The notes beneath the pieces were generated by a model. The model saw only the letters and a program-made list of their open reading frames with translations. It had not been told where the DNA came from and ran no database searches. Positions 7,779-16,660 of a stretch of DNA of 64,000 nt are shown piece by piece. The first letter of the stretch is position 1; every line of letters begins with the position of its first letter. Origin of the DNA: Metabacillus schmidteae (GTDB lineage Bacteria > Bacillota > Bacilli > Bacillales > Bacillaceae); the NCBI RefSeq assembly GCF_903166545.1, contig NZ_CAESCH010000002.1:744001-808000 (forward strand), written 5' to 3'. The position numbers and the translations under genes are program-made.

Positions 7779-8339
7779 ATGAATGAAGAGGATTTAATTT
7801 TAAAAGCTAAACAAGGCAATATGACAGCATTCCAGCAGCTTGTAGAAATACATTATCCCATCGTTGAGAAATTTGCCTACCAATTAGGAAATAGACATGA
7901 TGAGATTGAAGATATCACCCAGGAAGTATTTATCCGTGTATATCGTTTTCTTGATCAATTTACGAAAGCTAAATTTTCTACTTGGCTATATAAAATCACT
8001 TTAAATGTTACAAGAGATTTTGCACGTAAACGACAGTCTAACCTTCGAAAGGTATTTAAAATACAACAGGACTTTAGAAATGATGACTATCCTGAAACAG
8101 AAGCAGAAGTAATTCGAAATGAAGAAGACCGTATGCTGCATTTAGCCATTCAAAAACTGGATGAAAAATATCGAATTCCAATCGTGTTATTTTATTTTCA
8201 TGAAAAAAAATATGAAGAAATTGCTGAAATCATGTCCATTTCGTTATCTACAGTTAAAACGAGAATACTTAGAGGAAAAACAATGCTAAAGAAAGTGTTA
8301 GAAGAGTTTAAACAGAAAGAAGGTGACATACATGGATGA
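7779..8339 (+). CDS. ECF-family RNA polymerase sigma factor
   Basis: A 186-residue group 4 sigma factor. Region 2 (about 10-85) contains the region-2.2-type motif DEIEDITQEVFIRVYRFLDQF and FSTWLYKITLN. Region 4 (about 120-175) has EEIAEIMSISLSTVKTRILRGK as the -35-reading HTH. No region 3 or extra C-terminal domain is present. The ATG at 7779 is 11-12 nt after AGGAGG, slightly long; an in-frame GTG at 7770 is only 3 nt from it, so the start is not certain. The stop overlaps the next start by 8 bases, as expected for a sigma/anti-sigma pair. It does not look like SigX, SigW or SigM by context. Confidence 0.88.
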   Translation: MNEEDLILKAKQGNMTAFQQLVEIHYPIVEKFAYQLGNRHDEIEDITQEVFIRVYRFLDQFTKAKFSTWLYKITLNVTRDFARKRQSNLRKVFKIQQDFRNDDYPETEAEVIRNEEDRMLHLAIQKLDEKYRIPIVLFYFHEKKYEEIAEIMSISLSTVKTRILRGKTMLKKVLEEFKQKEGDIHG

Positions 8340-10005
8340 TAAATTATTTGAAGAACGAATGAAGCAACTAAAAAACTCCTACGACCATATGTCAACAATT
8401 TCTTCTGTTGAAAAAATAGTCGGTGAAGTGAAAAAAGCAGAAAAGCCGTATAAACGTAAAGTTAAGCTAACATTACCATATGTCGCTTCGTTTGTTGGAA
8501 TTTTGTTCATAGCAGGCATATTAGCTACTCAGCTTTTAACTCAACCTGAAAATACAACTGTAGATAAACCATCACAAAACACGCCTGAAAACCGTCCTGT
8601 AACAGCGGATGAAGTTGATGCAACGATAAATGAAATAAGAGGTTATTATGAAAGAAAAGTGGATGAGCTTGAAAACAAGCTTGGATTTCCTGATGTGGAA
8701 CAATATGCTTTTGTACAGGAAGCCAAAGAAGCTGTTCGAAAATTTGAAGGACGAACATCGTATAAATCTCAAACTGAACTGAAAAATTACTCAAATAATG
8801 TAAAGCAAATCATTGATTTACGAGTATCTCTACCTAACGAAGAATTTGAGTTAATCCGTACAATGTCAGAAGACAAACAAGTTAGTGACGAGGAAATCAT
8901 CAAATATATTGAAAAATTGGAATATCTGAAAGAAAGATACACTGATAAATGGGAAAACCTTCATCAAATGCATCAAGGGCAAGTAACCAATATATCAGGA
9001 TATGTGGATAAGTTAAATTCACCTGACTTTAACATGGGCTCCGAAGAATATATTGACTTAGTTGAAGAGATGAAACGTTTAGGATATCTCTTTATTAACG
9101 GTGGAGAAGGTACAATTTATTTTAAGATTAACTATACAAAAATTTCAGAAGCATTTAATGGCCGAATGTCAAAAGAATTAGTGCTTTATCTTGATATCAA
9201 GCAAGGAACTAAAATAGCATCTGATGCAGAATTGACTGTTACGAGAAAAGAACTTGAGGAAAAAATCATTCTTTTAGAAGGAATCATCTTAAAAAGTCCA
9301 ACTTTTGAGGATCTAAACGACTTAAAGCTATTGTACCAACAATGGGTCGAGTATTATTTAATCGGGCTGGATAATTCTCCAGTTAAAGATAATCAAGGAT
9401 ATATGAAAGAAGATATTTTAAACGAGTTTAATACCTTTATTTCAGAATATCCAAACAGCGAGACTTCTATAATTGTACAAAGCTTTATGAGTAAATTAAA
9501 GGACCAAGATAATCAATGGACACCTCAATTAAAACAAGAAGCAGAAGCTCTTATCCCATTGAGCTTAAAAGTTGTTCCAAATGGATTACGTGTGAATTTA
9601 TTACCATTGACAGACCAGATGATGGAAACGTATGAGGCTTACAAAGAATCTGAAAATAATCAGCTGTTAGAGGGTCCTTTTGCTGGCAATAATACAATCG
9701 ATTTGGTGGTTGCAAGAATGTATATGTATGCTCTTGTAAAAGAGGATTATGAGATGGCATATGCCTTAACATACAAAGGTCCAGATGCTGATGTCCCAAC
9801 ACTTGAGCAATTCACATCAGAAATTAGGGAAGCAGAACTGAATATTCAAAAGTTATCAAATGAAGTGAAAATGGTTGATACAACCTATACACAAACTGGA
9901 GAAAGAGTTGAGCACACTTATATTAAACAAAATGGAGAAACAGTTCAGCTCAAGCTAAGACTTGAAGATGGTTATCCAAAAGTAGAATATCGTTCACTAT
10001 TTTAA
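8332..10005 (+). CDS. Membrane-anchored partner of the ECF sigma factor, candidate anti-sigma factor
   Basis: A 557-residue protein with a short cytoplasmic N-terminus (1-45), one membrane span (about 46-69, LPYVASFVGILFIAGILATQLL) and a large extracellular part of nearly 490 residues. The extracellular part is mainly charged and helical (about 85-230 and 300-400), and its last ~110 residues look like an NTF2- or DUF4878-like fold (RMYMYALVKEDYEMAYALT...). No zinc-finger anti-sigma motif (HxxxCxxC) is present. The ATG at 8332 overlaps the sigma stop and follows AGAAGGTGA. Topology and translational coupling suggest an anti-sigma factor with an external sensor domain. This is inference; I do not recognise the family. 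Confidence 0.6.
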   Translation: MDDKLFEERMKQLKNSYDHMSTISSVEKIVGEVKKAEKPYKRKVKLTLPYVASFVGILFIAGILATQLLTQPENTTVDKPSQNTPENRPVTADEVDATINEIRGYYERKVDELENKLGFPDVEQYAFVQEAKEAVRKFEGRTSYKSQTELKNYSNNVKQIIDLRVSLPNEEFELIRTMSEDKQVSDEEIIKYIEKLEYLKERYTDKWENLHQMHQGQVTNISGYVDKLNSPDFNMGSEEYIDLVEEMKRLGYLFINGGEGTIYFKINYTKISEAFNGRMSKELVLYLDIKQGTKIASDAELTVTRKELEEKIILLEGIILKSPTFEDLNDLKLLYQQWVEYYLIGLDNSPVKDNQGYMKEDILNEFNTFISEYPNSETSIIVQSFMSKLKDQDNQWTPQLKQEAEALIPLSLKVVPNGLRVNLLPLTDQMMETYEAYKESENNQLLEGPFAGNNTIDLVVARMYMYALVKEDYEMAYALTYKGPDADVPTLEQFTSEIREAELNIQKLSNEVKMVDTTYTQTGERVEHTYIKQNGETVQLKLRLEDGYPKVEYRSLF

Positions 10006-10032
10006 AGCAACGGGTTCATCGTTGCTTTTTTT
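10004..10032 (+). terminator. Intrinsic terminator of the ECF sigma operon
   Basis: AAAGCAACG / CGTTGCTTT stem (10004-10012 with 10020-10028) with an uninterrupted T-run, overlapping the end of the upstream stop codon. Confidence 0.85.
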
Positions 10033-10068
10033 AGGGTATACTACAATATGAGAGCAGTTCAAAATCTT

Positions 10069-10097
10069 TTGTCAAAAGCATCAAGCTGTGATATAAT
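10069..10097 (+). promoter_or_regulatory. Sigma-A promoter of yugI
   Basis: TTGTCA (10069-10074), a 17-bp spacer and TATAAT (10092-10097) with a TGn extension (TGATATAAT). It is a near-consensus vegetative promoter ending 54 nt upstream of the yugI ATG. Confidence 0.85.
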
Positions 10098-10151
10098 TTT
10101 TAATTGCGTATATTGGGACATATAAATATAAGAAAAATAGGAGTGTTAAAT

Positions 10152-10550
10152 ATGACAACTAAGTATGAAATAGGTAGTGTGCATACAGGAAAAGTAACAG
10201 GAATTCAACCATACGGAGCATTCGTTGCACTTGACGAAGAAACACAAGGATTAGTACACATTTCTGAAATTACTCATGGTTTTGTAAAGGATGTAAACGA
10301 GCACTTAAATATCAATGATGAAGTGCAAGTAAAAGTTCTTTCTATCGATGAGAAATCAGGAAAAATCAGCTTATCAATTCGTGCAACTCAAGAAGCACCA
10401 GTTGAAGAGAAAAAAGAAGCTCCTAAAAAACCAAAAAAACGTCAAGCGACTGTTAAGGCTGAAACAGAAACTCCTCAAGGCTTCAACACATTAAAGGATA
10501 AATTAGAAGAGTGGATCGAGCAATCTAAACGTGAAGAAGTAAAAAAATAA
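10152..10550 (+). CDS. yugI: YugI-like S1 RNA-binding protein (general stress protein 13)
   Basis: A 132-residue protein with one S1/OB-fold RNA-binding domain (about 6-74: GSVHTGKVTGIQPYGAFVALDEETQGLVHISEIT... VKVLSIDEKSGKISLSIR) and a Lys-rich, Ala/Pro-containing linker leading to a C-terminal helix (NTLKDKLEEWIEQSKREE). The start at 10152 follows ATAGGAGTG; an upstream in-frame start at 10104 lies inside the leader. Homologues (GSP13) associate with ribosomes in Bacillus. Monocistronic, between a strong promoter and a terminator. Confidence 0.88.
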   Translation: MTTKYEIGSVHTGKVTGIQPYGAFVALDEETQGLVHISEITHGFVKDVNEHLNINDEVQVKVLSIDEKSGKISLSIRATQEAPVEEKKEAPKKPKKRQATVKAETETPQGFNTLKDKLEEWIEQSKREEVKK

Positions 10551-10561
10551 AAATGAACGGT

Positions 10562-10598
10562 AAAAAGGATGAACAATAATTTGTGCATCCTTTTTTTG
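10562..10598 (+). terminator. Intrinsic terminator of yugI
   Basis: A 10-bp stem AAAAAGGATG / CATCCTTTTT (10562-10571 with 10586-10595) with a T-run. A further small hairpin, AACTTGGC / GCCAAGTT (10617-10637), follows without a T-tract. Confidence 0.85.
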
Positions 10599-10680
10599 TA
10601 CTTTTTAAAGTGGAAAAACTTGGCTTATTGCCAAGTTCTAATGGCGAAAATCTTCCATAAAATTTATATACTTTCTGATA

Positions 10681-10709
10681 AGAAAAAAAGGCTAACCCAA
10701 CGTTAGCCT
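10681..10709 (-). terminator. Intrinsic terminator of yuzA
   Basis: AGGCTAAC / GTTAGCCT (10689-10696 with 10702-10709). On the minus strand the hairpin is followed by a T-run (complement of the A-run 10683-10689). Confidence 0.85.
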
Positions 10710-10720
10710 CTTTGTATCGT

Positions 10721-10951
10721 TTATCTTGCTTCTGGACGAGGTTCTCTTGACACTTCTGCAGAAGGCTTAAATAGTAGCCCAAGGTTGATTAATCCGGCAA
10801 TACCGACTAATCCGTAGATGATTCGTGATAATGCCGATGATTGTCCACCAAAGATAGCGGCTACTAAATCGAATTGAAAGAATCCGATTAGCCCCCAGTT
10901 AATGGCTCCAATAATTGTAAGTACAAGTGCTATACGTTGAATTGCGCTCAT
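10721..10951 (-). CDS. yuzA: YuzA-like DUF378 small membrane protein
   Basis: A 76-residue protein with two hydrophobic segments (about 5-25, IALVLTIIGAINWGLIGFFQF, and 42-62, IIYGLVGIAGLINLGLLF) and a charged tail, matching DUF378. The paired glycine-rich helices with INWGLIG are the family hallmark. The function is unknown. The ATG follows AAGGAGGTTGCACA. It lies between yugI and the alcohol dehydrogenase gene, as in B. subtilis. Confidence 0.85.
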   Translation of the reverse strand: MSAIQRIALVLTIIGAINWGLIGFFQFDLVAAIFGGQSSALSRIIYGLVGIAGLINLGLLFKPSAEVSREPRPEAR

Positions 10952-11093
10952 TGTGCAACCTCCTTATTTGTGAACTACACTATTAGGTTGTGAAGAATAC
11001 GATTTTCTATTCAAAATTTTTCTTTTACAAAAGCAGATTTCTTTACAAGAAATTGTGAAAATTACATAATCTAAACTGTGGAGGCGATAATGG

Positions 11094-12257
11094 ATGGAAA
11101 ACTTTACATATTATAATCCGACAAAACTTATTTTTGGTAAGGGACAAGTCGAGCAATTAAAAGCAGAGATACCTCAATATGGAAAAAATGTTCTCCTGGT
11201 TTACGGAGGAGGAAGCATCAAGCGTAACGGTTTATATGACCAAGTCGTTGAGATCTTAAAAAAATCAAATCTTAACCTATTTGAATTAGCCGGGGTTGAA
11301 CCGAATCCGAGATTGTCAACGGTTCATCGCGGAGTGGAGATTTGTAAAAAGGAAAATGTAGATTTTATTTTAGCTGTAGGCGGCGGAAGTGTTATTGACT
11401 GTTCAAAAGCGATTGCTGTTGGAGCAAAATACGAAGGTGATGCTTGGGATATTGTGACAAAGAAACATATTCCAACAGAAGCTTTACCATTTGGAACTGT
11501 TTTAACATTGGCTGCAACCGGTTCAGAAATGAATTCAGGCTCTGTTATTACAAATTGGGAAACAAAAGAAAAATACGGCTGGGGAAGTCCGCTAACTTTT
11601 CCTAAGTTTTCAATCTTAGACCCTGTAAATACATTTACGGTTCCAAAGAATCATACGGTATATGGAATTGTTGATATGATGTCACATATTTTTGAACAGT
11701 ATTTTCATCATACGAAAAATACCCCATTACAAGACCGTTTCTGTGAATCAACACTTAAAACAGTTATCGAAGCAGCACCTAAATTAATTGAGGATTTAGA
11801 GAATTATGAGCTACGTGAGACCATTCTTTATTCAGGAACAATTGCTTTGAATGGACAGTTGCAAATGGGATATCGTGGTGATTGGGCAAGTCATAATATT
11901 GAGCATGCGGTATCTGCTGTGTATGATATTCCACATGCTGGAGGTCTGGCAATTCTTTTTCCAAACTGGATGAAGCATAATCTTGACGTTAATGTTTCTC
12001 GCTTTGTTCAGCTGGCAGTAAACGTGTTTGACGTTGACCCAACAGGTAAAGACGACCGAACTGTTGCTTTGGAGGGAATTGATCGACTGCGTGAATTCTG
12101 GAGTAGCATCGGTGCTCCAAGCCGATTACAGGATTATGACATTACCGATGAAAATATTGATCTCATGGCAGATAAAGCCATGATCAACGGTGAATTCGGA
12201 AACTTTAAACAGCTTAACAAGGAAGATGTTGTTGCTATTTTAACTGCTTCTCTATAA
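11094..12257 (+). CDS. yugJ: YugJ/YugK-like iron-containing alcohol dehydrogenase (NAD(P)H-dependent butanol dehydrogenase type)
   Basis: A 387-residue group III alcohol dehydrogenase that interconverts aldehydes and primary alcohols. The nucleotide-binding GGGS motif is at 96-99, and the four iron ligands are all present: Asp194, His198 ([11 protein letters not shown]), His267 and His281 ([19 protein letters not shown]). B. subtilis has two tandem copies here, yugJ and yugK; only one is found in this window, and its length equals YugJ. The RBS GTGGAGGCG is well placed. Monocistronic with its own terminator. Confidence 0.82.
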   Translation: MENFTYYNPTKLIFGKGQVEQLKAEIPQYGKNVLLVYGGGSIKRNGLYDQVVEILKKSNLNLFELAGVEPNPRLSTVHRGVEICKKENVDFILAVGGGSVIDCSKAIAVGAKYEGDAWDIVTKKHIPTEALPFGTVLTLAATGSEMNSGSVITNWETKEKYGWGSPLTFPKFSILDPVNTFTVPKNHTVYGIVDMMSHIFEQYFHHTKNTPLQDRFCESTLKTVIEAAPKLIEDLENYELRETILYSGTIALNGQLQMGYRGDWASHNIEHAVSAVYDIPHAGGLAILFPNWMKHNLDVNVSRFVQLAVNVFDVDPTGKDDRTVALEGIDRLREFWSSIGAPSRLQDYDITDENIDLMADKAMINGEFGNFKQLNKEDVVAILTASL

Positions 12258-12296
12258 AAGTAGAAAACACGGAGGTTCTCCGTGTTTTCTACTTTT
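12256..12296. terminator. Terminator of yugJ, 19-bp perfect stem
   Basis: A 19-bp perfect stem with a 3-nt GTT loop (12256-12274 with 12278-12296), starting within the stop codon and ending in ACTTTT. Confidence 0.85.
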
Positions 12297-12341
12297 AGAA
12301 GGCTGCTTATTATAAAATCCTTTGTAAGAAAACTGTACCGT

Positions 12342-12370
12342 TTGATTCGAGCTCCTGGAGCTCGAATCAA
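12342..12370. repeat. 29-bp near-perfect palindrome upstream of pgi
   Basis: Two 14-bp arms (TTGATTCGAGCTCC and its complement) flank a single T at 12356. No T-run follows, so it is not an ordinary terminator. It lies in the 311-bp gap between yugJ and pgi, which otherwise holds the yugJ terminator, a cre-like site and a -10 element. It could be a protein-binding operator or a cruciform-forming repeat. Confidence 0.6.
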
Positions 12371-12465
12371 CCATTCACTGGGACTTATATTAAAAAATCT
12401 AATTATTTGAAAACAGTTTATGTATAAAAGAACTAAGAAATAAGAAAAGAAAAAATAAAAGTTAT

Positions 12466-12479
12466 TGATAACGTTTACA
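12466..12479. promoter_or_regulatory. CcpA cre-like site upstream of pgi
   Basis: TGATAACGTTTACA differs at one position from the cre consensus TGWAANCGNTNWCA. It lies about 55 bp upstream of a TATAAT (12533-12538) that would serve pgi, a position compatible with CcpA control. Confidence 0.45.
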
Positions 12480-12568
12480 ATAAAGATCTTTGCTTGATTT
12501 AACCTATCAGTTTAGATAAAGTGATAATAAGCTATAATATAATGATGATTAATGGAGGAAAAACTGTT

Positions 12569-13921
12569 ATGACGCATGTACGTTTTGACTACTCGAATGC
12601 CTTACCATTTTTTAACGAACATGAAATTACATACTTACGTGACTTTGTAAAAGTTGCACACCATTCTATTCATGAACAAACTGGCGCTGGAAGTGATTTC
12701 TTAGGCTGGGTGGATCTGCCGAAAAACTATGATAAAGAAGAATTTGCACGTATTCAAAAAAGTGCAGAAAAAATCAAAAATGATTCTGATGTTCTTCTTG
12801 TCATTGGAATTGGCGGTTCATACCTGGGAGCTCGTGCAGCTATTGAAATGCTGAATCATTCTTTCTACAATTCTTTAGCGAAAGAACAAAGACAAGCTCC
12901 ACAAGTCATTTTTGTTGGAAATAACATTAGCTCTACATATATGAATGATGTTCTTGATTTACTTGAAGGAAAAGACTTCTCCATTAATGTTATTTCTAAA
13001 TCTGGTACAACAACAGAGCCTGCTTTAGCATTCCGTATCTTCAGAAAACTACTTGAAGAGAAATACGGCAAAGCGGAAGCAAAACAACGTATCTATGCAA
13101 CAACTGACAAAGCTCGTGGCGCATTAAAAACACTTGCTACTGAAGAAGGATACGAATCGTTTATCATTCCTGATGATGTAGGCGGTCGTTATTCTGTCTT
13201 AACAGCTGTTGGTTTGTTACCGATTGCTGTAACAGGCGTTGATATTGAGGCAATGATGAAAGGTGCTGCAGCTGCTAGTGACGACTTTGGTAAGTCCGAG
13301 CTTGAGGAAAACCCTGCATACCAATACGCAGTTGTTCGTAATGTTCTTTATAATAAAGGGAAAACAATTGAAATGCTTATTAACTATGAGCCAGGACTTC
13401 AATACTTTGCTGAATGGTGGAAGCAACTATTTGGTGAAAGTGAAGGGAAAGACCAAAAAGGAATTTATCCTTCTTCTGCAAACTTCTCAACAGATCTTCA
13501 TTCATTAGGTCAATATGTACAAGAAGGACGTCGTGACATTTTTGAAACTGTTATCAATGTTGAAACATCTCGTCATGAGCTAACTGTAGAAGCAGAAGAA
13601 AGTGATTTGGACGGATTAAATTACCTTGCTGGTAAATCTGTAGATTTCGTTAACAAAAAGGCATTCCAAGGTACAATGTTAGCTCACACTGATGGAGGAG
13701 TACCAAACTTAGTTGTTTCTATTCCTCAAATGGATGAGTACACATTTGGTTACTTAGTGTATTTCTTCGAAAAAGCATGTGCAATGAGCGGTTACTTATT
13801 AGGAGTAAATCCATTTGACCAACCAGGTGTTGAAGCATACAAAGTAAATATGTTTGCATTACTTGGAAAACCCGGCTTTGAAGAGAAAAAAGCTGAGCTT
13901 GAAAAACGCTTAGAAAAATAA
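12569..13921 (+). CDS. pgi: Glucose-6-phosphate isomerase
   Basis: A 450-residue phosphoglucose isomerase that interconverts glucose 6-phosphate and fructose 6-phosphate in glycolysis. Family signatures are present: [12 protein letters not shown] (sugar-phosphate SIS site), [27 protein letters not shown] (PGI signature 1), [11 protein letters not shown] and the C-terminal [13 protein letters not shown] 12569 with upstream TGGAGGAA is the true start; 16 extra in-frame codons upstream lie in the leader. It is flanked by its own promoter region and a long terminator, so it is monocistronic. Confidence 0.95.
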   Translation: MTHVRFDYSNALPFFNEHEITYLRDFVKVAHHSIHEQTGAGSDFLGWVDLPKNYDKEEFARIQKSAEKIKNDSDVLLVIGIGGSYLGARAAIEMLNHSFYNSLAKEQRQAPQVIFVGNNISSTYMNDVLDLLEGKDFSINVISKSGTTTEPALAFRIFRKLLEEKYGKAEAKQRIYATTDKARGALKTLATEEGYESFIIPDDVGGRYSVLTAVGLLPIAVTGVDIEAMMKGAAAASDDFGKSELEENPAYQYAVVRNVLYNKGKTIEMLINYEPGLQYFAEWWKQLFGESEGKDQKGIYPSSANFSTDLHSLGQYVQEGRRDIFETVINVETSRHELTVEAEESDLDGLNYLAGKSVDFVNKKAFQGTMLAHTDGGVPNLVVSIPQMDEYTFGYLVYFFEKACAMSGYLLGVNPFDQPGVEAYKVNMFALLGKPGFEEKKAELEKRLEK

Positions 13922-13971
13922 ATTTCAAATTAAAAAGGTCGACTAATTGTCGGCCTTTTTAATTTGAAATT
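13921..13971. terminator. Terminator of pgi, 23-bp stem
   Basis: A 23-bp stem with one G-U pair (13921-13943 with 13949-13971) around a 5-nt loop. It begins at the last base of the stop codon and includes A- and T-tracts, so it can act in both directions. Confidence 0.85.
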
Positions 13972-14027
13972 AGCTATAGCATGATTTTTCACAAATGGGC
14001 AAATCTAAAGAAAAAGGAGGGTTTGCC

Positions 14028-14432
14028 ATGATTGAAGTTCGTTCAAGATTAGAAGGACAAACATTTCAATTATATGACTTAGAACAAACACTTAAGCCTT
14101 TAGGATATGATATTGGTGGAAACTGGGATTATGACCACGGTTCCTTTGATTATAAAATGGATTCAGAAGTTGGCTATCAATTTTTGAGAATTCCTTTTAC
14201 ATCAGTAGATGGTCAGCTTGACTCAAGAAATACAACAGTCAAGCTTGGAACACCTTTTCTTTTATCACATAAATATCAGATAGGTTTAGATGACCATGTC
14301 CATATTGGGAATTTTAGTGCTTCCTTTGATCAATTTCAGGAGCCGGTTGATAAGGATGCAACCTTCCCGGAAGAATATATTGATTTGGGGAAGGCGCTAG
14401 TGAAGGAGCTTGAGGCTGCATTATTAGATTAG
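14028..14432 (+). CDS. yugN: YugN-like family protein
   Basis: A 134-residue soluble protein of the YugN-like family, with no known activity. Visible features are the GYDIGGNWDYDHGSFDYKMD segment (about 27-46), an alternating beta pattern through residue 100 and a C-terminal helix. ATG 14028 is preceded by AAAGGAGGG at good spacing, so the longer frame from 13995 is rejected. It converges with yugO and overlaps it by four bases, without an obvious terminator between them. Confidence 0.82.
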   Translation: MIEVRSRLEGQTFQLYDLEQTLKPLGYDIGGNWDYDHGSFDYKMDSEVGYQFLRIPFTSVDGQLDSRNTTVKLGTPFLLSHKYQIGLDDHVHIGNFSASFDQFQEPVDKDATFPEEYIDLGKALVKELEAALLD

Positions 14433-15424
14433 TGAGTAAAGACAATTAGAAAATCATGCTGTTGAATTGTATAGGAGAGGGGTGGATTTACTTTTGCCTC
14501 ATCTCCTCTTTTTATACCAATTAAGATCGATTCGTTTTCCAGCAGTTCATAACTGGCTTCTCTAAATGATTTACCAATGAATCTAGAATCAACTGGAATG
14601 ATTTTGAATGAATTTCCTGTAGCTGGATTAAACTCCGAGTAAAATGATGACAAACCGCTTTTGGCAAGGTAACTACTCATCATTAAATGACTTGTTAGTT
14701 TATAGGTTTTAATGATTTCATCTGCTCCTGCTCTTGTTGCATTATTATTTTGTTGCTCTGTTAAAATTTCAACTACACAATATAGTTTAGGGTTAATCCC
14801 TTTTAATGCTAATAGGACGAGAATAGAATTCATATCTGCATCTTGTTCGTTTTTGTGTTGGTCAGCAGTAATAATCGCTGCATCTGCGTCAAGGACTTTT
14901 GCTTTTAATAAAGTTTCGTCATGGATCGGATTTCCTTTAATAAAATGTACGTTCTCGATTAAAGGTGATTCTTTTAATGACGAATCTATAAGGACGATTT
15001 GTTTAAAGGGTTTAACTGCTTGAAGAGAGTCAACCATTTCTTTGGCTTTTTCATTCCAACCTATTAAGACAATATGATTTTTTCCTGTAAACCTAACTCT
15101 CCCTTCTAAATAGGAATGTTGCTTTTTAATAGCCGCGGTTGATACACTAGCAAAATAAGCAGTAACAAAACTTGCTCCGGCTAATATCATTAGCATAGCT
15201 ACACCTCTGCCAACATAGGTTTGAGGGACATAATCTCCAAATCCTACAGTAGAAACAGTGACAACAGCCCACCAAACTCCATCAAAAATTGTGGGGAATT
15301 CCTTGGGCTCCACAAGTGAAATGATTTCCCCAAATACCAGAACAATAAGGAGAACGATAATGGTAATCCGGTAATGAATGGGCCAGCGAAGCCATTGAAC
15401 AATTGTTCTATTTGTTCTAGCCAT
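14429..15424 (-). CDS. yugO: YugO-like potassium channel with RCK (TrkA-N) domain
   Basis: A 331-residue two-TM K+ channel. TM1 (about 18-36), a pore helix and the selectivity filter TVGFGDY (59-65), then TM2 (about 72-95). The cytoplasmic part contains a Rossmann RCK/TrkA-N domain (about 112-230, IVLIGWNEKAKEMVDSL, then VLIDSS) and a TrkA-C-like end (about 255-331). In B. subtilis YugO mediates potassium release during biofilm electrical signalling. Its start codon overlaps the mstX stop by one base (TAATG), so the two are coupled. Confidence 0.9.
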   Translation of the reverse strand: MARTNRTIVQWLRWPIHYRITIIVLLIVLVFGEIISLVEPKEFPTIFDGVWWAVVTVSTVGFGDYVPQTYVGRGVAMLMILAGASFVTAYFASVSTAAIKKQHSYLEGRVRFTGKNHIVLIGWNEKAKEMVDSLQAVKPFKQIVLIDSSLKESPLIENVHFIKGNPIHDETLLKAKVLDADAAIITADQHKNEQDADMNSILVLLALKGINPKLYCVVEILTEQQNNNATRAGADEIIKTYKLTSHLMMSSYLAKSGLSSFYSEFNPATGNSFKIIPVDSRFIGKSFREASYELLENESILIGIKRGDEAKVNPPLSYTIQQHDFLIVFTH

Positions 15425-15675
15425 TATGATTCTCCCTTCTTATTAGGTAAAAATGATAAAACCTCTTTAACAATAGTATTGATTTTTGCTGTTACTTCCT
15501 CTCTGCCATAAACCTTAATAGCTTTCTCTATCGTCTCGACGGTCTCTTCTGAAAATTCTATTAATGCCCTATCTTCTTCGGAGTCATTATAAAACCCGAT
15601 AAATGTATCTAAGCCTTCGTTCATTTTATCTATTGCTTCACTTAAAAGTTTCTTTTCTTCATCGGTCACTTTCAA
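15424..15675 (-). CDS. mstX: MstX (Mistic), short form, co-encoded with the potassium channel
   Basis: An 83-residue acidic protein that aligns end to end with the last ~84 residues of B. subtilis Mistic: MKVTDEEKKLLSEAIDKMNE compares with MKVTSEEKEQLSTAIDRMNE, and the -EGLD-FI--YN-SE pattern follows. Mistic associates with membranes without being hydrophobic and aids insertion of YugO. Short ~84-residue forms are known from other Bacillus species and lack the N-terminal helix of the 110-residue B. subtilis form. It sits directly upstream of yugO with a one-base overlap. No membrane span is predicted by eye. Confidence 0.88.
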   Translation of the reverse strand: MKVTDEEKKLLSEAIDKMNEGLDTFIGFYNDSEEDRALIEFSEETVETIEKAIKVYGREEVTAKINTIVKEVLSFLPNKKGES

Positions 15676-15841
15676 GTAGTATCACATCCTTCGTAAGACG
15701 ATCATAATCATTTATTAGTTTTAGTATGTACACCATGCAGACGTAGCTTGCGTATTTATGGAAATTAAATTTCTATGGTAGAAAAAATGCTTTTGCTCAC
15801 ACTATAACTAGGGATTACAACTTATAAGGAGGGTATATACA

Positions 15842-16525
15842 ATGTTTTTTCATCCACTGGATTTTTTAATTATTATTGCTTTCGGACTTTCATTATGGGC
15901 TCAATTTAGGGTGAAAGGAAATTTTGAAAAATATGCAAAAGTATACTCATCTTCAGGATTAACAGGTGCTGAGATAGCGAGAAAAATACTAGATCGGAAT
16001 GGGTTAGTTGATGTACCGGTTGAGCATATAAGAGGGGCGTTAACAGATCATTATGATCCTATGCGAAAAACAGTTAGGTTATCGGATTCAGTATACGGCA
16101 GTCAATCAATTGCTGCTGTCTCAGTTGCAGCACATGAAGTTGGCCATGCCATTCAGCATAGTGAGGCATACGGAGCACTTGTTCTACGTCATAAAATGTT
16201 TCCTATTGTAAATTTCACATCAGGTATCGCTCCATTTTTATTGTTCGGGGGATTTTTATTAGGGAGTTTCAATTTAATTGGTTTAGGTATCATCTTTTTT
16301 TCAGCTGTTGTTGCTTTTCAGCTTGTCACCCTTCCAGTAGAATATAATGCAAGTTCAAGAGCGAAGCATATTATGATTTCTGAGGGGCTGATGACAAATG
16401 AAGAGGAACGGGGCGTTAGTAAAGTTTTAAATGCTGCTGCTCTAACATATGTTGCTGCTGCACTTTTATCCTTGCTTCAGCTATTTAAGTTTATTGCGAT
16501 ATTCTCTCAAGGAAATCGAGAATAA
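15842..16525 (+). CDS. yugP: YugP-like membrane zinc metallopeptidase
   Basis: A 227-residue Zn_peptidase_2 family protein. An N-terminal span (5-22) precedes the zinc motif HEVGH (98-102, in SVAAHEVGHAIQH). Hydrophobic segments follow at about 120-140, 143-163 and 195-218. The conserved Glu in LPVEYNAS is a likely third zinc ligand region. The physiological substrate is unknown. RBS AAGGAGGG lies upstream. Divergent from mstX-yugO, as in B. subtilis; the gene after it (16.66 kb) is not part of the B. subtilis order. Confidence 0.88.
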   Translation: MFFHPLDFLIIIAFGLSLWAQFRVKGNFEKYAKVYSSSGLTGAEIARKILDRNGLVDVPVEHIRGALTDHYDPMRKTVRLSDSVYGSQSIAAVSVAAHEVGHAIQHSEAYGALVLRHKMFPIVNFTSGIAPFLLFGGFLLGSFNLIGLGIIFFSAVVAFQLVTLPVEYNASSRAKHIMISEGLMTNEEERGVSKVLNAAALTYVAAALLSLLQLFKFIAIFSQGNRE

Positions 16526-16660
16526 AACTATAAATAGTTCGAAAGTCGAAAATTGTCAAAAAATAAAGTTTATTCTAGGCAATTAAAGCTATATATGATA
16601 CATTCTCATATAGAAATAGTAAATTTTAGAAAAATATTGTTACTAAAATGGGAGAGACCA

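Noticed and set aside
13217..13508. Overlapping ORFs inside pgi and other long genes
   Set aside because: These are shadows of strongly coding frames, without ribosome binding sites or family matches.
15676..15841. Riboswitch or small RNA between mstX and yugP
   Set aside because: No conserved aptamer motif or stable hairpin with T-run; it is probably just the divergent promoter region.
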